Origin: Sipunculus nudus
Taxonomy: Eukaryota; Annelida; Sipuncula; Golfingiida; Sipunculidae
Reading direction: 5' to 3'
Assembly: GCA_026874595.1 (NCBI GenBank)
Contig: CM049311.1
Coordinates: forward strand, 14,847,676 to 14,911,675
DNA: 64,000 bases
The notes beneath the pieces were generated by a model, which was given only the letters and a program-made list of their open reading frames with translations, searched no databases and had not been told where the DNA came from. Within the stretch, counting starts at the first letter, position 1, and the number at the start of each line of letters is the position of its first letter. The translations under genes were made by a program, and so were the position numbers. Shown here in pieces: positions 22,806 to 35,204 of this stretch.

Positions 22806-25179
22806 CTAATTTTAAAGACTTCATGAACCAAGCAAACATTTTAAACAAATATATATCTTGTTGACAAATTCTCATAATTTTTGTCATTACTATATACATT
22901 GGTCTTTTCTTTTATCCACAGTTAGGTCATTTAGTTATATTAACTTCTCAATTAATCTTATTTCTCTCTCTTTAAGTTATAATTGTTCTTTAATCATGTC
23001 TCTAATTACTACCAACTTACTCTATATCTTACACAACTTGTCCTTCATCAATTCTAGCATAATTTGCCAAATGAAATAATGAGATCGTTGGATACTATTC
23101 CTTAATTATTGATTGCAAAATGTGCACAGGTAAATGGTTTGAAATTTCTTTTCAAAAGAATTTCCCTTTAATTTAGTCTGACTGGATTTCAGCCTTTTTC
23201 TTTGTTTGGTTGACATTTTCTAATTGGTTTACCTCATCAATGGCTGAAGCAACACCCTATTGGTCGAAACAAGAGATCTACAGAATTCACAGTCTTGATG
23301 GAAAAGAAATTTTACATAAATCAAATCTCTGGACACTGCTACATTAAATTTTCACACAGTCAGTCCCATTTTTCTCATTTATTTGTACATTTTTCCAGAA
23401 TAACGAATGTACTTTGTCATTAAGCTGACTTGGCCATGCAAAATTAACAGACTGTTTTGGTCAGGGCACCTGTTGTGATTGTAACAAGGTATATTTGGCT
23501 GTGTAAAGAAAGAATAAATAATTAATAATCAGTGTAAATAATTAATAAATGCATGTGGAAGATTTACATGAAAAAGACGGCAAATTATTCACTCCTGAAA
23601 AGAAAGAGTTTCAGACTTTTTGCTCAACCATCAATTAACGCCAGCACTATTTCCTAGAAAGGAACAAAAATCTGCCATAAAATTGTGAAGGTCTTCCAGC
23701 AAGAGAAAAAGAGTCAAAAAGTTATTGCAGTGAAGGGAAATGCTGCAAGTTTAGTTAATGAGAAAGTCTTTTTTAAATCGGTCATGTTTTAACTGACGCC
23801 TTCCAATAATGGCTGCAAAAAGTGACATGTGAGTCAGAGTTCACCAGTCACATTGGTTAAGTGTAATTGTTATTCACAAAACTCAGAAGAAAACATATAA
23901 TCCATCAAAATCTCGCTAAATGACAGTCCCACCTTTCTTCATTTAGAAAAAGGAGAAAATCCAGGCAAATATGAGAAATGCATGGTTTTATGAGACACCT
24001 TTCATCGCACGGTCATCCATAATAACCAGGTGCGATATTCAATAATCAGGACTCACGTGCCCCGTTTATTTATGCCTGTAGAAATATAAGCCCTCACTCC
24101 TGGTGAGTGACTTGACTCAATACACCCCCTACAGGCCCCCCAGAGAGTCATTACAACCCCTTCTTCACTCCACCTGTGTAAAGTGAATATTTGCAGGCAG
24201 CTGCTAGTGTAAGCTTCACCAAAAGCACCCTTGGGCTACAGTCGATCATCTGCCATTCTGCCCATGGAAAATACCTGCTTCAATGTAAAACTCACTCGCT
24301 GAGCTCAAGTTACAAGCACTTCATCAAGGCCAGATCAATCAGTTTTGATGATCATAAACTTACCATATTTTTACCAAAAACACCAATGTTATACTAAACA
24401 GTTGAAATTTAATATGGCCAAACAAGTCAATATTTTATCAATGATAAAACAAAATTTTATTGAGCATAACATGTATTTTTTTTTTCAAGCTCTGTTTATT
24501 TATTGTGCCGGATATTGCATCTCTTGGGGGGAAAACGGCCACACAGAACTACAGTAACACGTTTATAACATTAAGAATATTTACCATAAATATGATGTAA
24601 AAATGTTGTAAAGCAAGTGTATCATTTTCATTTCTTAGCAAATACAACACACAGGCTACCATAAAATAACCAAATAAACCTAGACTAACAGCTGTTGGTC
24701 TGGGAGCATATTATTTATGACTTTATTTCCTGCAAAATACTGGAGCAATTTATGCAGTCATTGTTTGATGTAAGTGGGGGGGGGGTGGTTCCCTGTTATG
24801 ATACTACAATTATTCCTCATATTAAACATATTTCACTCCAGGTATGTATTACATGAAAAATTTATGAACTGATCCCTCTTTCATTTGGTAGTAATAGCAT
24901 CAAATGTGTCTATATAACTACAAATTGCGGAAGCACATTTTTGTCTCATAACATTTTCCTACCTGGCTAAAAAAAAAGAACAGTTTGCTAGTCATGATGA
25001 CTAACTGTGTTGAATTTCAAAGCCCTGAAGAAGTTCAACAGCACCACACTCTTGCAGCTGCTATACTTTGTTTTTATTTTTATTTGTTGGAGGTGATGCC
25101 TCCATTTTTTATGCCAGCTTAACTAAGAATGTGTATCTGCAGAATTTCATTCTGGTTTCAGACAATGTGACACAGACAG
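22806..25179. other. No supported gene; one exon-like plus-strand block
   Basis: At 24196-24360 a plus-strand frame after ATATTTGCAG is open and reads protein-like (QSIICHSAHGKYLLQC), but no convincing donor follows. A run of ten G lies at 24776-24785. Nothing else is recognised. Confidence 0.4.
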
Positions 25180-25490
25180 GGCACCAGCACATGCTTCTTC
25201 TCATTATTTACCCTGGTGCTAACCAGGCCTGGTGACTACTGCACTTGCAGTCCCTAGGTGCGTATTGTGTAATCATATTGATTACTGGGCCATAACACCC
25301 AGGAACCCAAAAAAGGGGTACTCCTATGTGAGTGAGACAGCTATGGGGCATGGCCTTCCCACATAAGACTGCACATCATTCAAACACCATGGGTAGGGCA
25401 ACCATGAAAAATCTCACTGCATTGGCTGAGATGTGAACTAATGATCTCAAAACTGTGCCGACTCCTTGACCACAGAAGTGCATTCACATG
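25180..25490 (-). mobile_element. Degenerate tRNA-derived SINE candidate
   Basis: On the minus strand the head (25425-25485) reads GTGGTCAAGGAGTCGGCAC, then GTTTTGAGATCATTAG, then TTCACATCTCAGCC, with spacing like tRNA A and B boxes. The body would extend to about 25180. No target duplication is visible and the B box deviates from GGTTCGA, so the call is tentative. Confidence 0.4.
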
Positions 25491-28050
25491 GTACAGATTT
25501 TTTAATTCTTACTATTTTTCTATTTTTTCTAAGTGTTTTCAGATAATTAATTCCTACTGGTACAGTAATTCTCCTCAGCCATGCATAAGAGAAAGATATT
25601 GCAAACTGATGTTCTATGAAACATAAAACTACAAAATATCAATTATCTGCAGATGCATGGTTGAAGAAACAAGTAAAGAAAGCATACAAGTTGCATGGTC
25701 GTGTAGGTAATTTATGTACTATGGCTCATGGCAGACTATTCTGGTATAGTACTTTATCCTTGGGTGTAAAGAAAACCTGAAGCACTCCTGGAGCACTTAG
25801 ATAACTTCCCAAGTGTATGGGATCAATACCATGCACAGAGTAATGTAACAAGGGTTTGCTTACATTTTTTTTCTGTACTTGCACATGCAGACCACTTTTA
25901 ATCTATTCTCTCAGGAATCCTAAATTCATACATTTTTTTTATTTTTTAGTAATAACTATGAGACAAAACACAGATAAAACACATTCATAAAAGATCAACA
26001 TGGCATGTTTCAACCTCAACATTTGTACAACCTCAAACCCATTCTGTTCATATAATCTAAAAACTGTCCAATGTCCAACTTCAAACCTAACCTATAATTT
26101 ATTGATGTAATTAAACAAGGGATTCAATGACAGCTGAATTTTTTTTTTTAACGCAGCATTCACCATCAGCATAATTATTTAAAGGACAATCACACAAATA
26201 TCATACACATAAACTATGCAGATGACTGCTTTAAACTTTTCTGGTATAACATTGATAAAATGAATTTGGCTAAAAGGAAGCAACGTTAATGAAGCATAAA
26301 GTCATTTGTCTGAAAAGAATATAAATAAATAAAAGGAAGCAATGTTAATTAAGCATAAAGTCATTTGTCTGAAAAGAATATAAATATGAAGACAATAATG
26401 CAATCAGATCTTTAATTAAAAACATGGTTTTCTCAAATTACTTATTCTGACTAGACTGGATATATTTTAATATAAAATGATAATAAATAATAGGTTGCTA
26501 CATGTTCCTATTCTATATGACACAATTAAAATTAATTCCATTCCCCCCCCCCTTCCCCAAAGAGCTTCTGCCACAGAAACATTTAAACTAGCTCTCCTGC
26601 AATCATTAACATTACATCAGCATGTTCAAGCGATACCTGCTCAGAAAATACAAAATTCATGGGAGGTTTGGGAGGCAGGCTGTCTTGTGCTGGAGTTCAG
26701 CTTGCTGGTGGAAGGAGCAGACGTACTCTGGCAAGGCTAATAGGAAAACAAATAGAAACATCCTGTACAAAATTTTGCGATGCAGCCCCTGGTTGCATAA
26801 AACATATGATCCATTACCCGGCTCCAAGAACAGCTGCCTGTCGAATTTGTGAGAAACAATCATGAGTGTTTTACCCGCCAAAAAAATATGGTTTAATAAA
26901 CAGCTGCTGTGGACAGGAGCATCAACAGGGTGTAGCTACTCCCTGCATCACATGGCAAACGTTATTTTACTTAACGACGGGACGTGACACTCCCCGTCTT
27001 CAAGGGTACTGGATATAAGTCACGGCTATTAAGATGTATCTTTGTTAATCGTTGCACATTTGCTTAACATGTCACGGTGCGAAAGATCCTGACATTGGTT
27101 TGATACCTGATACCATCAAACCTAAGCCTCCAGTATTATGAACTGTTCCCAGCAATGAAAGACTGTTTGACATGATGTTCTAAACAGCTGGGTCCCTTGT
27201 TGAGTCATGTGATATAACCTCCACATGGTTCCTTTATTGGTGGGCAACAGCTTTTTTAATAATTTACAGGCTGATCCCTGTGACTGACAATTATTATAGT
27301 TGTGATGTGCACAGCTGGGTCTGCGGTGAAACTACCGGGATAACTGGTCCCTTCAAGCAATTTTAATCTGCCAAAGGCCCCATCTGTACAAGCTGATATG
27401 ATGACAGAATTTGAAACAATGTATCAGCAATCTGTTTCCTCTTTTATTTTAAAAAACATATTTAAACAATGAAATTACATGTCATTAAAGGTATAGGTGT
27501 TTATTAAAACTGTGCAAAAAATACAATTATCTTGGAAATTCAGGAATATTTTTCAACCTCAACATTTAATTTTTCCTCCCCTTACTTTGAGATGGATAAT
27601 CCAAGCTTTTTCATCTGAAGGGTCTCTGATAACACTAAAGAAAACTATTCATTTTCACTTGTAATGGTTTTTGCTATATTTTGTGATTACTTTTGCAAAA
27701 AATATGCTAATGCCTTCTTCATATTACATAGAAAGTGATTAAAAATCAGAATTATCTGTGTTTTTCTTCGTTAATCATCCTGCAAAAATATGGCACACAA
27801 TTGCCAGTCACTGAAATCTAACACTGATGTCATATAAAAAAATATCAAACATTATTTGCATTTTCCTCAAAGCTCAAAAAAAGGGCTAAAAAGAAATGAA
27901 ACAGGCAAAATGAACCTGATGACTAAACGTAATTGGAGAAACTCAATTTTATAAACTATATTTTTTGGCATATGTATAACCTAATGGAAAGTATGCAATT
28001 TTATTTTTTTTTCCCATGTTTCAGACACATGTGAATCTCCATGCTGTTTG
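25491..28050. other. No supported gene; low-copy repeats and homopolymers
   Basis: Contains the duplication at 26272-26388, a C10 run (26543-26552), and a GC-richer block at 26550-26870 where several frames are open on both strands. A good minus-strand acceptor there (TTTTCCTATTAG, ending at 26739) leads into an exon-like stretch, but all three frames stop before the possible donor. Confidence 0.4.
26272..26388 (+). repeat. Tandem duplication, 59-bp period, two copies
   Basis: The unit beginning AAAAGGAAGCAA and running through CATAAAGTCATTTGTCTG is present twice, head to tail, with only a few differences, so it is recent. Confidence 0.9.
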
Positions 28051-28200
28051 GGGTAGGACTTGGGTTTGTGGTTGAGTTACTAGCCTTTAGAGCTGAAGGT
28101 CAATGGTTAGATCCACAGCATTTCAAGGTTAAATGGTTAAATCATGATCAGGCCCAACAGACTTGCTCTAATGTTTTTACTACATTTTATGACTTCCAGA
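28051..28200 (+). mobile_element. tRNA-derived SINE head
   Basis: GTTTGTGGTTGAGTTACTAG, then CCTTTAGAGCTGAAGGTC, then AATGGTTAGATCC has the order and spacing of a tRNA A box, anticodon arm and B box. The anticodon region is not a functional tRNA gene. The downstream body and 3' end are not definable and no target duplication was found. Confidence 0.5.
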
Positions 28201-28744
28201 TTTGTTCCTGACCCTCTGCATTTAAAACCTGAATTCCAGTGGGTTTAGTAATCATCAGTCTTACTTATCTTATTGTTTTCCTCACTCTAATATCCTAAGA
28301 GCCCCTGACTTCATGGAAGTATCAAGAAAAGTGGATTTGTAAAGTACAAACTAACCATACTTTGTGTTATCCTGCTTAAAAAGATGTACACTACAATACT
28401 AGCCAGAAAAGAAACCTCCATATTGAATGTACCAACAAGAAGGGAGGCAAAAATATAAACACATGCAGCCAGTAAGATGCCTTTTTTAAGTTATATACAT
28501 GTTATAAGAGAGACAAACCTTCTAACACTTCAAATTGAAAACAGAACTTCTTTTAACCACTATTAATCACTGAACTTCCTTACTTAATGTAACAAAATAT
28601 TATTAAGAAGAAAGGTAACATTAGGACTGATATACAATTATATATAATAATGTTGCCAACAAAAATATAACACTCCTCAAACACTGATGAAAACTGAACC
28701 TCCTTGAAAGAAAGAACAAAGATAGGTTCAGCTAAAGGCTAAAA

Positions 28745-28840
28745 ACAGGCAGTTACCATAGTACCCCTGGCATCTTTGAAGTTACCAAACAAATTTGCCA
28801 GTTACCATGGTACTTGTTTAATCTCCAAGGTTACCATGCA
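28745..28840. promoter_or_regulatory. Cluster of GTTACCAT (X-box-like) sites
   Basis: AGTTACCATAGTACC, GTTACCATGGTACT and GTTACCATGCACAC lie within 90 bp, with a further AGTTACCAAAC between them. The core GTTACCATGG resembles an RFX X-box half-site or palindrome. Clustering is seen directly; a regulatory role is inference. Confidence 0.3.
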
Positions 28841-29000
28841 CACAAATTAAAAGAAATGAAATTCATTCCTACGGATGTAACAGATAAGTTTTCTCATGGG
28901 AAGTTAATCTTTCACACCTGCTAGTGTAAGATTATCAGAGAGATTATCTTCTCAGAGTCATGAAGGCCTGCATGGAGCTGGATTTTGTCAGCTTCTGCAG

Positions 29001-29206
29001 CCCCCACAGCAGTGCTTCTCCAGGACTGTCAGCTCTGTTTTCAAAACAATTCCTCCATTATCAGTAAGCGAGCCTGGTCCAGGTTACAGCAGACCTTTGA
29101 ACCCATGCCCTCCCACGATCCCTTGTTTACAAAACAGGCAGCTCTTTACTGTTACAGTCAACAGGTCCCAGCAGTAGCCACAACTAAGATCAAACGAACA
29201 TACCAG
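29001..29206 (+). CDS. Candidate plus-strand exon, product unknown
   Basis: After CAGCTTCTGCAG the frame is open to TACCAG|GTCAGT at 29206. It encodes about 68 residues with AVLLQDCQLCFQNNSSIISK, AWSRLQQTFEPMPSHDPLF and QQVPAVATTKIKRTYQ, a composition that looks protein-coding. It starts in phase 1 and ends in phase 0. The next plus-strand candidate (30045) starts in phase 0, so the two could be joined. No homology is recognised, and no further partner exons were found, so it may also be chance or a conserved non-coding block. Confidence 0.4.
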
Positions 29207-30044
29207 GTCAGTAACTCAAGGCCACTCCCACTGAGATAACGCAGGAACACTATGCTAGTAATCCTGGTGCTCAACACTGCTATATTTTGGTTGTTAAACT
29301 AACATATCTCACAGGTAAAACTGGAACATTTTAGGACAATTTGTACCAACTCGCACAGTTGGATATCTGCAGAAAGCTGAACTAATTGGCGAAAAATGGT
29401 TGCCTAATGATGAAAGATATGACAAAATAAACATGTAAAATATAAGAAGCACTAATTTAACAAAGTTAAATGTGTTTCTGAGTAATAACTCTACATTTTT
29501 ACCCCTGAGTAGAAAAGTGACATGGCCAATTAATTTCAAATGACACAATTTTAGACAAACTTGCATTTTCTCTGCTTTGAGGCTGATTTGTCAGTCTTTT
29601 TATTAGTAATCTCATGTGATCGCTTAAACCATTATATCCCCCTGGTGGCAGAACTAAGCACTGATCATCCCCCTTGGAGAATATACACAAAAGATAACAG
29701 ATTTTAGTACAGAGCGTTTATTGAAGTTACCGATGATTGGTGGAGTGTAGCTAACCAAAAGACACTCCAGGTTCGAGAACCTCCTTTTAACCATCAGTTC
29801 CACTTGCATCCACCCTGTCTAACGGGATTAGTCGGTAATGACATAATCAATGCGGTTCATGCAGTCAAGCCTGCCAGCTTGGCCATTCTTTACGGTCAGG
29901 AGGGAGCAGAAAATCTACCTCAGACTTTTCGGGCTATTTCATGGTGGTGGTTTAGGGCACACATGATTTCCCTCCGGAACACAAAAACAGACCAAGCTGA
30001 AAACGGATTGCATCTTGAAAACCTCTCTTGTGCCTTTGCCACAG

Positions 30045-30167
30045 ATTGTTGGGAATCGCTATGGCCAGCACAACCGCATCAGTGACTACATATGGCTGCC
30101 TGAAAATCACTTGCGGTTTCATATCACCAATGTTGAAAAACCTCAAGACGCAGCAGAAATAATTTAA
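30045..30167 (+). CDS. Candidate plus-strand terminal exon ending in TAA
   Basis: A strong acceptor (CTCTTGTGCCTTTGCCACAG) precedes an open frame of 40 codons and a TAA. It includes IVGNRYGQHNRISDYIWLPE and HLRFHITNVEKPQDAAEII, which reads like real protein. The same frame is also open about 80 bp upstream of the acceptor. No AATAAA is evident close downstream. The antisense frame is open as well, so strand is not certain. I do not recognise the family. Confidence 0.42.
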   Translation: MVGNRYGQHNRISDYIWLPENHLRFHITNVEKPQDAAEII

Positions 30168-30410
30168 ATTTCCTGATGGACTTCCGTGAAATTTAAAAAT
30201 ACATTCCTATTATGTATAAGGTGCTGATGGTATTGATGCAGGTCCACAAGACAGGTAAGCATCCACAAAATGATAAATTAGTTTCACAAAATGCAACAGG
30301 TTTATGAGATTTGACCACTATTCTTGCACACTTAAAAAGATTCTAAAACATTCTGGGGAAAGTTGTTCTAATTCTACTGATCCTAACACTGCTCATTTAA
30401 GAATTTGTTA

Positions 30411-30747
30411 GGCCAAAAAAAATTAAAGTAATGGTTCTCAGGCACCGCCCACATCAATTTTAAACCCCCGCATCAAAAATTTTTATTTTGAATTTCAATA
30501 AAACCTTCCAATTTTGAGCTGCTGCCGCTCAGACATTTCTTTCAAGAAGGTAAAACCATACAATTTCCTTTACTTTCTAGTACTTTTACTTATTTAGCAA
30601 AATAAAACTGTTATTTTCATGCTTTTCCCTTATCATTTGACATTTTTATCGAAACGTACCAAAAAATTTAAAATAAAAAAAGCGCCCGCCCACATTGATT
30701 TCTGAAAAAAAAGTGCCTGACAACCATACCTTTTTTTCATTTTGGCC
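30411..30747 (+). mobile_element. PIF/Harbinger-like MITE, copy 2, with TTA duplication
   Basis: A 337-bp element from GGCCAAAAAAAATT to TTTTGGCC with TTA on both flanks (30408-30410 and 30748-30750). Inverted subterminal blocks GGTTCTCAGGCACC and GTGCCTGACAACC match copy 1 at 2253-2553. No transposase. Confidence 0.82.
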
Positions 30748-32036
30748 TTAAAGATTCAGTTTTTTACTTTCAACCAATCTTAAAACTACTCAGGAATTTC
30801 ACCTTTGACTCTGTAGTAATTAACACCTGAAGATAGGATGACTGATCCTATTAAAATCAGACCGCTTGTTCTGAGTGGTCTGGATCTAGATTTAAGACAA
30901 GTTTTCCCATTATGGACCAGCTTTTAAATGATAACAAACGGGCCAAGTTATTAAAAAATATCAGTTAGTTCTAGATGTACCAAATACATATGACCTTGAA
31001 TGGTTTGTTTAAAATGTATTTGTGTAATGTCCAGTGAATTTGAATTAAACATGCAAAAGAATTGGATCATTATATTTAATGGCCTTTACAATAAAGGTGA
31101 TTTTTTGACAGTTTTCCTTGACTTTCAAATTGGACCGGAGGAAAGGAAAAAGTCCAAAAAACTAATATATTTAAATGTACCAAAGAGTCTTTATATGACC
31201 TTTGACCTTTAACATATCAAGGCCACTTTGACCTTTGACTGTCCTTGACATTTTAAATTGGATCAAAGGGAGAAGAACCTTTTGGTACAAATCTTTTTAA
31301 AAGCACCAGAGCCATTCTTCAGAAGAAGAAAAAACAGCGGTGAGCAACTGTTGGTCGTCCTTCTGTTAATCAGTTCGGAATTGCCATTCCATTATGCAGG
31401 GCACCCTGGGAGATGAAGTCAGGAGGGTTGACTACCACAGAGAGGAAATATGCTCCCACAGCTGGCCCGGGGGTAGGTCCCTATTGTGCCAGATGTTAAG
31501 TTGCCTTTACTGAACAGAAAGACAATTAAAGTAGCTAACAAGACACAGAGGCATGTGTACAAATCAGATTATTCAGATCCTAAGCAGCCATCCTCCAGCG
31601 CAGTCCAAAGTTGTCTGATCCTGGTAAAAGAAGTTACCCTAAAGAAATCCTGCCGTAACTCAATTTTTGTGGGGCCCAGGGCAGGACGATGCAATCAGAC
31701 AGAGTGCATACAGACTTCCTCAGCAGGGAATAATGACAGTTGTCTGACAGCAGAATAGTAAAATCTGACAAAAACCTCTGTATCATAGTACATGTCATGA
31801 ATAGGAAGCTATCTACAAAATTAAAAATCATACGATGACATGTTCTTTATTTTCTAATGCTTGTCTGGTTAAAATAAAGCCTATACCCATTCATCTGTTC
31901 TTCAATACAGACTGGTACAGAAAGCTCCTTCCCAGCAGACATTTATCTGTCCACATGCTCTCCAGCCTTCCATAGTACCCTTCTCCAGTCAGTGTTATTT
32001 GTATCAATCTTATCAGTTCCATAGGAGTATCATTTT
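30748..32036. other. No supported gene
   Basis: 30990-31320 repeats TGACCTTTGAC-like and AAATTGGA words in a loose way. 31370-31760 is GC-richer with a 90-codon plus-strand ORF from 31486 (starting MPDVKLPLLNRKTIKVANK) and an overlapping minus-strand frame; neither has convincing splice sites or a recognisable motif. Confidence 0.4.
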
Positions 32037-32590
32037 ATCCACCTTTACTCCAGCTGACATCAGTGTATCCACCTTTACTCCAGCTGGCATCAGTGTATCC
32101 ACCTTTACTCCAGCTGGCATCAGTGTATCAATCTGTACTTCAGCTGGCATCAGTGTATCCACCTGTACTCCAGCTGGCATCACTGCATCCACCTTTTTTC
32201 CAGCTGCTTTTAATGTGTCCATCTGCTTTTCAGCTGTCGTCAATGTATCCATCTGTTCTTAAGCTGACATCAGTGTATCCATCAGTTAGTTCTCAAACTG
32301 ATTTCAATATGTCCATCAGCTCTCAAGCAGACATCAGTGTATCAATCTGCTGTCAAACTGGCATCAGAATGTCAATCTGCTCTCAAATTGGTAGCCCTGT
32401 GTTCATCTGCTCTCAAGATGGCATTAGTGTGTACACCTGTACTCCAACTGGCACCAGAGTATCCACCTGCACTCTAGTTGCACCAGTGTATCCACCTGCT
32501 TTCTGGCTCTCATCAGTATATCCACCTGCTCTCAAATTGGCATCAGTGCATAAATCTGCTCTCAAATTGGCACCTGCACTTCCACTGGGA
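32037..32590 (+). repeat. 30-bp minisatellite (CTCCAGCTGGCATCAGTGTA)
   Basis: Clean 30-bp units at about 32040-32190 (CCACCTTTACTCCAGCTGGC followed by ATCAGTGTAT) grade into diverged units up to about 32590. Since 30 is a multiple of three, several frames stay open; the longest is 176 codons on the plus strand with a YPPLLQLASV decapeptide repeat. I treat these as by-products because units decay without frame conservation and no start context, splice site or signal peptide is evident. Confidence 0.85.
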
Positions 32591-33024
32591 TAACATGTAT
32601 TCCACTGAACACATGGAGTATGGAAAATCTACCTCCTTTCTATTAATTGTAATGGTGTCCTGCTTCTTCCCTTACGACATCTATATGCTCCTAGATTCAC
32701 ATTGCTAAAAATCATCCATTTTTCCCAAATATCATTAAATACTCAAATTACACTGAATGTCTCTTTTTGTTCTTGAGTTGTTGGAAAGCAGTATAAGTGA
32801 CAGTATAGAACATTTTAATATACTAGTAATTGGTACAGGATTCTACATATCAGCTAAATCTTATTAGTTCAATGTTTTGAGAAGTAAAACCCCAGAGAAT
32901 TGATTTTCTTTTCATCCTTCAGATCACATGGTGTCTTAAATATTTTAAGCTCTCCTATTGAAAAAAAACCTCACAATCAAGGTAACAGTGAAGTTGAATA
33001 TAAGGAGATAATCTGAGTGTAAGA

Positions 33025-33610
33025 TAGTGGTGGGAGTCGGTTCCTCTTTCATAATCGATCATCGGTTTGAGCAAACCGATTGATGATCGATTAATAATTG
33101 GTTCAGGCAAATATAACAAAACATGCACTTTTCTGTGAAACTGTACTTTCTTAACCAAGCCCGCATGTTTTTGTAATTCTACCTCAAGAAAAGAAGTTTT
33201 TCCTTTTTTTTTATATTTTCCTATTTTTAGTAGAATATGCTTTTAAAAGTTTCATTTTAATTATTTATAATAATTAAGATTTAAACCACAATCCAGGACA
33301 TCTACTTGCTGTATAGACCCAGAGAATTTATGGAGCATTTTAACACCATACCGCCCATATTGTGCAATGTACATCTCGTTACAAAACTCCCCGCTTATTC
33401 TGCAGCTCCCTGCCAGTTCTCAGAGGTTTATTACGTCCTCCGCTCTCACATCTACCGTGGTAAACTCAGTTACATACGGAAGTTATTTGGGAACAAAGAC
33501 TCATTATCATGATTATGATGTAATCGATAGTTGCCTTTGGTAATCGAGCGCTTGAAAGTGGCAGCAAACCGACTGACTTTCGATAAAACTCGATGATCGG
33601 CCCACCACTA
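33025..33610 (+). mobile_element. hAT-type MITE with perfect 8-bp target duplication
   Basis: A 586-bp element with perfect 10-bp terminal inverted repeats (TAGTGGTGGG and CCCACCACTA) flanked by GTGTAAGA on both sides (33017-33024 and 33611-33618). An inner inverted repeat pairs AATCGATCATCGGTTTG with its complement at 33050-33095, and ATCG-rich blocks recur near the right end. No transposase frame. The 8-bp duplication and TIR form support hAT. Confidence 0.92.
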
Positions 33611-33618
33611 GTGTAAGA

Positions 33619-35204
33619 GTGTAAGAGTTGTTAAGGTCAGCTATCAGTGCTTAGTCTATGGAAGCCTTTGATGCACACATCCATTCATTACTGATCACGT
33701 CAACATCGAACTGGTCTCATCTGTTCAATCCCAGGATGAACTGTTCATACTCTCTAACTGTGGAGGGAGAGAAAGTGGGTGCTCTCTACTTGTGAAGAGA
33801 GAAAAATAGGGAGAACACCAGCTCAAAGCAAGCACTGAAGCACTTCAGTAAATGTTCTATTGATACCATTGTTTTACCCACATACTTTTCCTAATTTGTT
33901 TATTTTAAATTAAAAATTGTATATATCTCAAACTCTTGAATATATTATTTCAATTGCATTATCTGCATCAGAACTAATTCAGCCATACTGTTTGATTATA
34001 CTAAAGTCCAAGAACCAGTACAATAAGACCTCCCTTCGGACTTTGGCATAGCTAGCAAGGTTTAAACCACTTCAAGCATCAATGAACTGTACCATCTCTA
34101 ATGTAAACTGATAAAAGAAAAACATCTTCCTCTCTTGCTGGTTGCTTGCTCCTACAGTTGTTAAGCAACGGTGGTGAACTGGTGTCACTTGGTGAGAGTG
34201 GTACAGTTTACAGGTATCTGCTGACCAAGGTTGCACTCCAGGTCAAAATCTATGGTGTGGACTATAGATTGATGGTATAGTAAAAATAAACTCTGCAATG
34301 GAAGGTCCAGGCACCTGCTGTCTCAATCAGGGGTAAGTGTTGGTCATTACTGACCTTGGGTCAGTTTGGAGTTGTATGTTACTGGTACCATGTCCAACCC
34401 ATTGACCTCTGAGGTATGGTATCATCCATTTGCCCTGGTCAGTCTGCCACCCTTTCCTGGAAACCTTTACTGGTTAAAGTCTGGTTTCTGGGATATTGTT
34501 CCAAATCTGATAGGCATGCACATAACAGACCATGGATATCCATGTGTGCATATTTTAATTACCTAACCTGACAATATGGTACACAATATGGTAAATGGTA
34601 ATGGTCAACAAGTTGAGAGTCTTTTTTTTTCAATTAAATCAGTTTGTTTTCTGGCTTTTTTTTAAATTAAAATCAGGGAATGATAACCAGGGAACAATGA
34701 CATGAGACTTGTTCTATCTGTTGGAGACTCTTTAATTGTCCTTTTTCTCTTTATCTCTGATGAATTGTAATTTCAAAATAAAAGTGGGTTTAAAGTTAAA
34801 TCATGAAGATTCAAGTGTAATGAACCACTTTACAAGCTGATAAAGACAGAATATAACATACACTGATGACAACTACAATGTAAAAAGTGCTTTAAAGATA
34901 TTTAAATTAACCTTATGAAAAAAGCTTAAGATACACACCACTGTATTACTGTGAAATGATAAAACATTGTATTGTCTAAAAGCTCTCTAAACAATCAAAA
35001 AGCATTAAGAGAGACTTCATATCTCAACCAATACCTGGACATGCATATTCAGATTTGTCAGAAATGTAATCACTTCTTCCTTGAATCAAATTTGTCAATA
35101 TTTCTACAAAACTCTTCACTTAAATTCTTTGGAGATACTGTATGGAGTATGTCAAACACACAGACACAAATTGATAAACACATAAACTCTGACACTTGAT
35201 CCAC
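33619..35204. other. No supported gene
   Basis: Unstructured sequence with T/A homopolymer runs near 34620-34670. No splice-bounded frame or repeat family was recognised. Confidence 0.5.

Noticed and set aside
26640-26739. Exon-like minus-strand block after the acceptor TTTTCCTATTAG
   Set aside because: All three frames stop before the possible donor CAG|GTATCG, no poly-A signal follows, and no partner exon is in phase.
33306-33512. ORF of 68 codons
   Set aside because: It lies wholly inside the 586-bp hAT MITE and has no similarity to a transposase that I can see.
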